Position numbers and translations under genes: made by a program
Source: Halieaceae bacterium
GTDB taxonomy: Bacteria; Pseudomonadota; Gammaproteobacteria; Pseudomonadales; Halieaceae
NCBI GenBank assembly: GCA_003520285.1
Contig: DOVB01000070.1
Span: forward strand, 5,673 to 12,211
Length of the DNA: 6,539 bases
Direction: 5' to 3'
Part shown: positions 1 to 4,959 of the stretch, in pieces
Position numbering within the stretch: the first letter of the stretch is position 1
Layout: every line of letters begins with the position of its first letter
Notes under the pieces: generated by a model
What the model was told of the DNA's origin: nothing
The model's input: only the letters and a program-made list of their open reading frames with translations
The model's database searches: none

Positions 1-441
1 CCTGTCACTGCAATTGATGCCGACGGTAATCCAACCGAAGTGGGTGGTCCAGATGGTAGTCAGTTTGGTTACGCGCTCGATCCGGCTACCGGCAAGTTAG
101 ATTTCACTGCTATTCGAGATAATGACCCTGACCCATTTGGTGGCAACGTATTGTTCGAAGGTAGCATGGAGTTGTTGTTCCCTATGCCTTTCATAGAAGA
201 TCGCAGTAAACTTCGGTCTGCATTCTTTGTCGACGTGGGTAATGTATTTAATACTAACTGTTCAGAGATACAGCTGAACTGTTTTGATATTGACGCCGCC
301 GAATTGCGTTACTCGGTGGGTGTTGGAGTGAGCTGGATTACCGGTTTTGGACCAATGACATTCAGTTTGGCGAAGCCAATGAATGCCGGACCAGATGACC
401 GTGAAGAGGCATTTCAGTTTACTTTAGGTCGCGGTTTTTAA
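1..441 (+). CDS. bamA: BamA, outer-membrane protein assembly factor (C-terminal part, 5' truncated by window)
   Basis: BamA is the outer-membrane barrel at the core of the BAM complex, which folds and inserts other beta-barrel proteins. Only the last 146 residues are present; the POTRA domains and most of the barrel lie upstream. The reading frame is open from base 1 to the TAA at 439-441. Visible features are the end of extracellular loop 6 leading into 'DPFGGN' (fragment residues 44-49), the strand 'MELLFPMPFI' (56-65), the strand 'FFVDVGNVF' (75-83), 'GFGPMTFSLAKP' (115-126) and the C-terminal beta-signal 'FQFTLGRGF' ending in Phe. This matches the end of E. coli BamA, which closes with a similar strand ending in an aromatic residue. 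Two cysteines (fragment C87 and C94) lie in the predicted loop between the 'DVGNVF' strand and the next strand. The gene sits directly before skp, as in other gammaproteobacteria. Identification is firm; the loop topology is inferred from the family. Confidence 0.95.
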   Translation, partial: PVTAIDADGNPTEVGGPDGSQFGYALDPATGKLDFTAIRDNDPDPFGGNVLFEGSMELLFPMPFIEDRSKLRSAFFVDVGNVFNTNCSEIQLNCFDIDAAELRYSVGVGVSWITGFGPMTFSLAKPMNAGPDDREEAFQFTLGRGF

Positions 442-450
442 TTTCTATCT

Positions 451-457
451 AGGAGAG
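451..457 (+). promoter_or_regulatory. Ribosome binding site of skp
   Basis: AGGAGAG lies 4 nt before the GTG at 462 and is the best Shine-Dalgarno match in the window. An in-frame TAG at 450-452 excludes any upstream start, so this site fixes GTG 462 as the skp start. Confidence 0.85.
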
Positions 458-461
458 TAAA

Positions 462-986
462 GTGTCGAAAATAATCCCATATGTATTGATGTTAGCGGCG
501 GCCTTAGTGTCGTTCCAAGCTTCCGCGCAGGGTCGTATTGCTGTCGTCAATTTAGAAGTTGCGATCATGCAAACAGATGAAGCCCAAGCTCAAATGGAAA
601 GTTTGCGAACTCAGGAAGATTATCAATCCGATAAAACTGAATTCGATCAATTACGTGCTGAGTACGATGAGCTCGTTGCCTCAATTCAAAAAGATATGTC
701 GGTGATGAGTGTTGATGAGCAGCAGGCGGCGCGAAAAAAGTTAGCGAGTAAACAGGCTGACTTAGAGCACGTTGCTGGCAAGTTGCAGCAGGCTGAGCAG
801 TTGGCAGGCCAAGAAATTCTGCAAGCGATGTCACCCAAAGTACAGGAAGTATTACGAGAATTGATTGCGACAGAAGGTATTGGTCTATTGCTACAGCGCA
901 ACTCCGTGATCCATGCTGACGCGGGTTATAGCATCACCGCTAAGGTGACCGATAAGCTGAACCAATTGGCTGTTGCTAGCGAGTAA
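462..986 (+). CDS. skp: Skp/OmpH periplasmic chaperone
   Basis: Skp is a trimeric, jellyfish-shaped periplasmic holdase that binds unfolded outer-membrane proteins after Sec export and passes them to BamA. The product has 174 residues (E. coli about 161). Residues 1-22 form a signal peptide with Lys3, a hydrophobic core and an 'ASA' cleavage site before Gln23, leaving about 152 mature residues. 'GRIAVVNLEVAI' (24-35) is the first strand of the trimerisation body. Residues about 38-125 are rich in Gln, Glu, Ala, Lys and Leu and form the long helical-hairpin tentacle. 'GIGLLLQRNSVIHAD' and the final helix return to the body. The start is GTG 462, required for the signal peptide and supported by a strong ribosome binding site; the next in-frame ATG is codon 10, inside the hydrophobic core. 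An A AAA AAG heptamer occurs in phase at 734-740. Position between bamA and lpxD is the classical one. Confidence 0.95.
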   Translation: MSKIIPYVLMLAAALVSFQASAQGRIAVVNLEVAIMQTDEAQAQMESLRTQEDYQSDKTEFDQLRAEYDELVASIQKDMSVMSVDEQQAARKKLASKQADLEHVAGKLQQAEQLAGQEILQAMSPKVQEVLRELIATEGIGLLLQRNSVIHADAGYSITAKVTDKLNQLAVASE

Positions 987-989
987 TGT

Positions 990-2027
990 GTGAGACTGGG
1001 TCAAATAGCTGATCTACTTAACCTCACGTTGATTGGTGATAGCGATCGCCACATTACGGGTTTAGCCCCATTAAATCGAGCGAGCTCAACTGAGCTCGCT
1101 TTCGTATCTCAGTCACAGTTTCTCGCTCAACTTGATATTACACAAGCGGGTGCCGTCATTGTTAGGCAGTCGTGGTTAGATCGTTTGCCGCAGCAATGCG
1201 CAGGTCTAGTTTCTGAGGATCCCTATCTCGCTTTTGCTCGCTGTACCGCACTGTTTGCGCCCCAGTTGGCGTCGGCTCCATTCATTGATAAGACGGCCCA
1301 TATTCACACTACGGCCATGATCGGTGAGCGCTGTCGGATCGGGCCCGGTGTCGTTATTGGTGCCGGCACGGCGATCGGTGACGATGTGATTCTAGAGCCG
1401 CATGTCGTTATCGGAGAAATGTGTCGAGTCGGAAAAGGGACTCATCTAAATGCAGGTGTCGTCTTGTATCGGGACGTGCGTATTGGTGATGACTGTAAAG
1501 TACATGCCAACACTGTGATTGGAAGCGATGGATTTGGCTTTGCCAAAAGTTCACAAGGCTGGGTTAAAATAGAGCACTTTGGCGGCGTTGTGATTGGCGA
1601 CCGCTGCGAGATTGGCGCTAATACAGTGATTGACCGCGGCGTTTTGGATCCCACGGTGCTCGGAAATAATGTCATTGTCGATAATCAGGTGCAAATTGCT
1701 CACAACTGCGTGATCGGGGATCATTCGGCGCTAGCTGGATGTGTCGGTTTGGCGGGGAGTACGGTCATTGGGCGCCACTGTACCTTGGCTGGTGGCGTTG
1801 GCGTTGTGGGTCACTTAGAGATTTGTGATCACGTGCATGTGACCGCTATGTCGATGGTCACGAAATCGATACAGACTCCCGGGGCCTTTTCTTCTGGCAC
1901 CGGCATGATGCGGTCTGCGGATTGGAAAAGAAGTGCCGTGCGGTTTTCGCAACTCGACACTCTGGCATTGCGAGTTGCTGACTTAGAGAAGCAATTAAAC
2001 TTAAAATCAGGAGATTCATCATCGTGA
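990..2027 (+). CDS. lpxD: LpxD, UDP-3-O-(3-hydroxyacyl)glucosamine N-acyltransferase
   Basis: LpxD transfers a 3-hydroxyacyl chain from acyl-ACP to the 2-amino group of UDP-3-O-acylglucosamine, the third step of lipid A synthesis, in the cytoplasm as a homotrimer. The 345 residues (E. coli 341) comprise an N-terminal uridine-binding domain (about 1-100), a left-handed beta-helix of hexapeptide repeats (about 104-290) and a C-terminal helix (about 305-340). 'GSDGFGFA' (178-185) is a family signature. H238 in 'QIAHN' matches the catalytic His239 of E. coli and H275 in 'GHLEI' matches His276. M289 corresponds to the acyl-length residue Met290 of E. coli. The uridine-domain motif usually 'NPxY' reads 'QSQF' (41-44), which is atypical. 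The GTG start is forced: the frame is closed upstream by skp's own TAA at 984-986 and the next in-frame ATG is about codon 110. Only a weak GAG (981-983) serves as ribosome binding site. Confidence 0.95.
   Translation: MRLGQIADLLNLTLIGDSDRHITGLAPLNRASSTELAFVSQSQFLAQLDITQAGAVIVRQSWLDRLPQQCAGLVSEDPYLAFARCTALFAPQLASAPFIDKTAHIHTTAMIGERCRIGPGVVIGAGTAIGDDVILEPHVVIGEMCRVGKGTHLNAGVVLYRDVRIGDDCKVHANTVIGSDGFGFAKSSQGWVKIEHFGGVVIGDRCEIGANTVIDRGVLDPTVLGNNVIVDNQVQIAHNCVIGDHSALAGCVGLAGSTVIGRHCTLAGGVGVVGHLEICDHVHVTAMSMVTKSIQTPGAFSSGTGMMRSADWKRSAVRFSQLDTLALRVADLEKQLNLKSGDSSS
1079..1100. repeat. Perfect 10-bp inverted repeat inside lpxD
   Basis: AGCGAGCTCA at 1079-1088 is exactly complemented by TGAGCTCGCT at 1091-1100, with only AC between the arms. 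In RNA this would form a GC-rich hairpin, realistically 9 bp with a 4-nt loop. It contains two GAGCTC hexamers 10 bp apart. The next bases are TTTCG, not a U-run, so it is not a typical intrinsic terminator. It lies about 30 codons into lpxD. Confidence 0.7.
2009..2013 (+). promoter_or_regulatory. Ribosome binding site of fabZ
   Basis: AGGAG inside the end of lpxD lies 10 nt before GTG 2024 and 16 nt before the alternative ATG 2030. The spacing favours the GTG start, although homologues of the Pseudomonas type begin close to the ATG position. Confidence 0.6.
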
Positions 2028-2458
2028 TTATGGACATCCATGAAGTCCGCAAATATCTGCCGCACCGATATCCCTTTTTGTTGGTTGATCGGGTGGTCGA
2101 GCTGGTGCCAGGTGAATCGATTGTGGCGTACAAGAATTTGACGATTAATGAAGGGTTTTTTCAGGGGCACTTTCCTGAAGAGCCTGTTTTCCCCGGCGTG
2201 ATGCTATTAGAGGCAATGGCCCAGGCTGCGGGGATACTCGGTTTTGTTACGATGAACAAGACCCCAGAAGACGGCTCTATTTATTACTTCGTAGGGGCCG
2301 ATGACTTGCGATTTAAGCGTCCTTGTGTCCCCGGAGACCGAGTGATGTTGAACGCTAAAATTATTTCTGAGCGACGAGGGATATGGAAATTCGAGGTTTC
2401 ATCTGACGTCGACGGACAGCGTTGCGCATCTGCCACCATACTGTGTGCTGATCGATAA
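2024..2458 (+). CDS. fabZ: FabZ, 3-hydroxyacyl-ACP dehydratase
   Basis: FabZ removes water from (3R)-3-hydroxyacyl-ACP to give trans-2-enoyl-ACP in each fatty-acid elongation cycle in the cytoplasm. It competes with LpxA and LpxD for hydroxyacyl-ACP, which probably explains its place among lpx genes. The 144-residue product is a single hot-dog fold. '[13 protein letters not shown]' (11-23) is the N-terminal signature. '[15 protein letters not shown]' (45-59) holds the catalytic His49, and '[11 protein letters not shown]' (61-71) holds the catalytic Glu63. '[11 protein letters not shown]' follows in the C-terminal half. The start is GTG 2024, overlapping the lpxD stop as GTGA; ATG 2030, two codons later, is the alternative and would give a protein beginning 'MDI'. 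The stop TAA at 2456-2458 is immediately followed by the lpxA ATG in the same frame. Confidence 0.95.
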   Translation: MIMDIHEVRKYLPHRYPFLLVDRVVELVPGESIVAYKNLTINEGFFQGHFPEEPVFPGVMLLEAMAQAAGILGFVTMNKTPEDGSIYYFVGADDLRFKRPCVPGDRVMLNAKIISERRGIWKFEVSSDVDGQRCASATILCADR

Positions 2459-3232
2459 ATGTCGATTCATCCCACGGCCATTGTTGACCCTAAAGCGGAA
2501 GTGGCGGATGGCGCTGTTGTTGGGCCTTGGACCTACATAGGGCCAGATGTACAGATAGGCAAAGATACCGTGATCGAGCCGCACGTCATCATTAGGGGGC
2601 CGACTGTGATTGGGGAACGCAATCATATCTACCAGTTCTCAAGTATTGGCGAGCGTACGCCTGATCTAAAGTATCGGGACGAGCCAACGCGTCTATTAAT
2701 CGGCAACGACAATATTATCCGCGAAAACACCACCATTCATAGGGGTACAATTCAAGATCGCTCCGAGACTGTGATCGGTGACCATAACTTAATCATGGCC
2801 TATGTCCATATTGGTCATGACAGTGTGATAGGTAACCACACCATACTGGTCAACAATACCGCACTGGCAGGACACGTGGTGGTCGGTGATTGGGCGATTT
2901 TGAGTGGCTACACGCTCGTTCATCAGTTTTGTAAAATTGGTGCGCATGCCTTTAGTGGAATGGGGACAGCGATCGGTAAGGATGTGCCCGCTTATGTGAC
3001 TGTGAGTGGTGCGCCGGCTGAGGCCAAGACCATCAATACCGAAGGATTGCGGCGTAGAGGTTTCAGCGTCGAGGCGATTAGTCAGCTGCGCCGTGCGTTT
3101 AAGATCGTTTATCGTCAGGGATTGACCCTTGATATTGCGATTCAACGTTTGAGTATGATGTTGGTCGAGACGCCAGAGGTCGCTTTATTGATTCAGAGCA
3201 TAGAAGCCTCAGAGCGTGGTATCGTTCGCTAG
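2459..3232 (+). CDS. lpxA: LpxA, UDP-N-acetylglucosamine 3-O-acyltransferase
   Basis: LpxA starts lipid A synthesis by moving a 3-hydroxyacyl chain from ACP to the 3-OH of UDP-GlcNAc; it acts in the cytoplasm as a trimer. The 257 residues (E. coli 262) show hexapeptide repeats over about 1-185 that form a left-handed beta-helix, then a helical C-terminal region with 'GLRRRGFS' (196-203). H120 in 'HIGHD' matches the catalytic His125 of E. coli. K71, H117, H155 and R199 match other active-site residues (Lys76, His122, His160, Arg204). At the chain-length ruler position, Gly173 in E. coli, this protein has Met168 within 'FSGMG', as in Pseudomonas aeruginosa, so it probably prefers C10 hydroxyacyl chains. 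The ATG directly abuts the fabZ TAA with no visible ribosome binding site, so translation is probably coupled to fabZ. Confidence 0.96.
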   Translation: MSIHPTAIVDPKAEVADGAVVGPWTYIGPDVQIGKDTVIEPHVIIRGPTVIGERNHIYQFSSIGERTPDLKYRDEPTRLLIGNDNIIRENTTIHRGTIQDRSETVIGDHNLIMAYVHIGHDSVIGNHTILVNNTALAGHVVVGDWAILSGYTLVHQFCKIGAHAFSGMGTAIGKDVPAYVTVSGAPAEAKTINTEGLRRRGFSVEAISQLRRAFKIVYRQGLTLDIAIQRLSMMLVETPEVALLIQSIEASERGIVR

Positions 3233-4365
3233 TGTCTAGACCACTTCGATTGGCGATGGTGGCAGGGGAACACTCAGGTGATTTGCTCGGCGCAGCGGTC
3301 ATTCAAGCCTTAAAACAGCGCTACCCTGATTGCCTTATTGAAGGGATTGGGGGAGACGCGATGATCGCCGAGGGCTGCGATAGCTGGTGGCCGATGGAGC
3401 GTCTTGCAGTGATGGGTTTAATCGATCCCTTAAAACGATTGCCAGAGCTATTGCGGATTAGAAAAACGCTCAAACAACGCTGGCTGTCGAATCCACCCGA
3501 TGTATTTCTTGGCATCGATGCCCCTGATTTTAATCTGCCTTTGGAAACGGCGCTAAAGCAAGCGTCTGTGCCCACCATGCATTTGGTGAGCCCGACGGTT
3601 TGGGCCTGGCGAAGTGGGCGAGTGAAAACCGTTGAGCAGGCCTGTGACGATCTCTTGTGCCTGTTCCCGTTTGAACCGGCTTGTTATGAGGGTCGATCTG
3701 TTCGTGCTCACTTTGTGGGCCACCCTATGGTCGATGCACTCCACGATTTACCGGCAGCCGACAGTATTGAGCGACAGCTGGGGTTGTCTGGTGAACGCCC
3801 CGTGTTAGCGCTCCTTCCCGGTTCTAGACGACAAGAGATTGAACGATTACTCCCCATCTACCTAGAGGCCTGTCGGCCATTTCAAGAGCAGTTTACGCTT
3901 GTCATCCCTGCCAGTAGTGCGGCGAATAAGGCGATCATCGAACAGATCGCCCTAGCGGCTAAAGTCCCGGTCATGGTGATTGAAGGACAGTCTCGAGAAC
4001 TCCTCAAAGTGGCACATTTTGGCGTGGTCACGTCGGGAACGGCGACTTTAGAAGCCGCTCTACTGGGCTGCCCTATGGTGATTGCTTACCGTATGTCGAC
4101 TCTGAGTTGGGCCTTAATGAGACATTTGATTCGCACGCCCTATGCCGGTTTGCCGAATATTTTGGCCGGTGAAGCGGTTGTTCCTGAGCTAATACAGTCT
4201 GATTTGAGTGTGCCATCACTTACAGATGCGCTCGCGACTCTTAGGCGAGAGGATGCTCGGCAAGCCCAGCAAACTGCTTTTACGCTATTAGAGCAACAGC
4301 TTGGGGCTAATTTCGGAGAACGCTGTGCCACAGTTATTGCGGAACGGCTCGAGCAGGCACTATGA
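3232..4365 (+). CDS. lpxB: LpxB, lipid-A-disaccharide synthase
   Basis: LpxB is a GT19 glycosyltransferase that condenses UDP-2,3-diacylglucosamine with lipid X to give the beta-1,6-linked lipid A disaccharide, working at the inner face of the inner membrane. The 377 residues (E. coli 382) carry the family signatures in order: '[12 protein letters not shown]' (10-21), 'GIDAPDFN' (94-101) with the conserved Asp, 'SPTVWAWR' (120-127), 'FVGHP' (161-165), 'LLPGSR' (194-199) in the nucleotide-binding C-terminal half, 'SGTATLE' (268-274) and 'LPNILAG' (307-313). There is no signal peptide; membrane association is peripheral in this family. The start is GTG 3232, sharing its G with the lpxA stop TAG. 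No good ribosome binding site is visible, so translation is probably coupled to lpxA. The stop overlaps the rnhB start by 4 nt (ATGA). Confidence 0.96.
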   Translation: MSRPLRLAMVAGEHSGDLLGAAVIQALKQRYPDCLIEGIGGDAMIAEGCDSWWPMERLAVMGLIDPLKRLPELLRIRKTLKQRWLSNPPDVFLGIDAPDFNLPLETALKQASVPTMHLVSPTVWAWRSGRVKTVEQACDDLLCLFPFEPACYEGRSVRAHFVGHPMVDALHDLPAADSIERQLGLSGERPVLALLPGSRRQEIERLLPIYLEACRPFQEQFTLVIPASSAANKAIIEQIALAAKVPVMVIEGQSRELLKVAHFGVVTSGTATLEAALLGCPMVIAYRMSTLSWALMRHLIRTPYAGLPNILAGEAVVPELIQSDLSVPSLTDALATLRREDARQAQQTAFTLLEQQLGANFGERCATVIAERLEQAL

Positions 4366-4949
4366 GTCTGCTGTACTGTGATGGTTTGGTGGCAGGTGTC
4401 GATGAAGTGGGTCGGGGTCCGCTTGTCGGCAACGTGGTCACAGCTGCCGTTGTTTTAGATCCGGCGAAGCCGATTGATGGTCTGCGGGACTCAAAAAAAT
4501 GTTCCTCGAAGCAGCGTGATGCGCTGCGGTTGCTGATTCAAGAGCACGCGATTGCCTTTGCTTTGGGCCGCGCTACACCTGCAGAGATCGATCAGCTCAA
4601 TATACTTCAGGCGACAATGCTGGCAATGACACGCGCGGTCGAACAGCTTAAGGTATCGCCCTCGCAAGTACTGATCGATGGTAACCGGGTACCCCCGCTG
4701 ACGATCCCTACGCGGGCGATTGTCAAAGGAGATGATGTTTACGCCTGCATCGCCGCAGCTTCAATATTGGCAAAAGTGGCGCGCGATCAAGAGATGTTAG
4801 AGCTCGATGAGCGATATCCCGAATACGGTTTTGCCAAACACAAAGGATATCCTACACTAGAGCATCGCAAAGCTCTGACTACCCATGGCGTATTGCCCGA
4901 GCATCGCACCACCTACGCGCCGGTAAAGGCTTGTTTGACACCAGAGTAA
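4362..4949 (+). CDS. rnhB: RNase HII
   Basis: RNase HII nicks the RNA strand of RNA-DNA hybrids and cuts 5' of single ribonucleotides embedded in DNA, starting ribonucleotide excision repair. The product has 195 residues (E. coli 198). '[12 protein letters not shown]' (12-23) gives catalytic D14 and E15 and the GRG motif that contacts the RNA-DNA junction. 'DSKK' (43-46) follows. D106 in 'LIDGN' and D124 in 'VKGDD' complete the four metal-binding carboxylates (Asp16, Glu17, Asp108 and Asp126 in E. coli). '[12 protein letters not shown]' (131-142) and '[11 protein letters not shown]' (155-165) with the conserved Tyr are also present. The ATG overlaps the lpxB stop by 4 nt, with a weak AGG at 4355-4357. 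Its position beside dnaE is conserved in gammaproteobacteria. An A7 run at 4493-4499 encodes the Lys pair of DSKK. Confidence 0.96.
   Translation: MSLLYCDGLVAGVDEVGRGPLVGNVVTAAVVLDPAKPIDGLRDSKKCSSKQRDALRLLIQEHAIAFALGRATPAEIDQLNILQATMLAMTRAVEQLKVSPSQVLIDGNRVPPLTIPTRAIVKGDDVYACIAAASILAKVARDQEMLELDERYPEYGFAKHKGYPTLEHRKALTTHGVLPEHRTTYAPVKACLTPE
4493..4527 (+). other. A AAA AAA heptamer followed by a 6-bp hairpin in rnhB
   Basis: Seven A bases at 4493-4499 lie in the phase of a -1 slippery heptamer (third base of the Ser44 codon, then two AAA Lys codons). Eleven nt later, GCAGCG (4511-4516) and CGCTGC (4522-4527) can pair around a 5-nt loop. A -1 shift would add six residues and stop at TGA 4517-4519, giving a product of about 52 residues without D106 and D124. 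The sequence elements are plain; any recoding is unproven. Confidence 0.35.
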
Positions 4950-4959
4950 CGAGATTTTC

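Noticed and set aside
1042..1049. GCGATCGC octamer in lpxD resembling the cyanobacterial HIP1 sequence
   Set aside because: Only one copy was noticed and the gene content is gammaproteobacterial, so chance is sufficient.
1809..1844. Cluster of palindromes in lpxD (GTGATCAC, CACGTG, and GGTCAC paired with GTGACC) resembling a CRP-like site
   Set aside because: The spacing does not fit TGTGA-N6-TCACA, and the site is deep in a coding region over conserved residues.
1829..2170. A 113-codon minus-strand open frame across the lpxD/fabZ junction
   Set aside because: It is a shadow of two well-identified genes; the product resembles no family I recognise and no ribosome binding site is evident.
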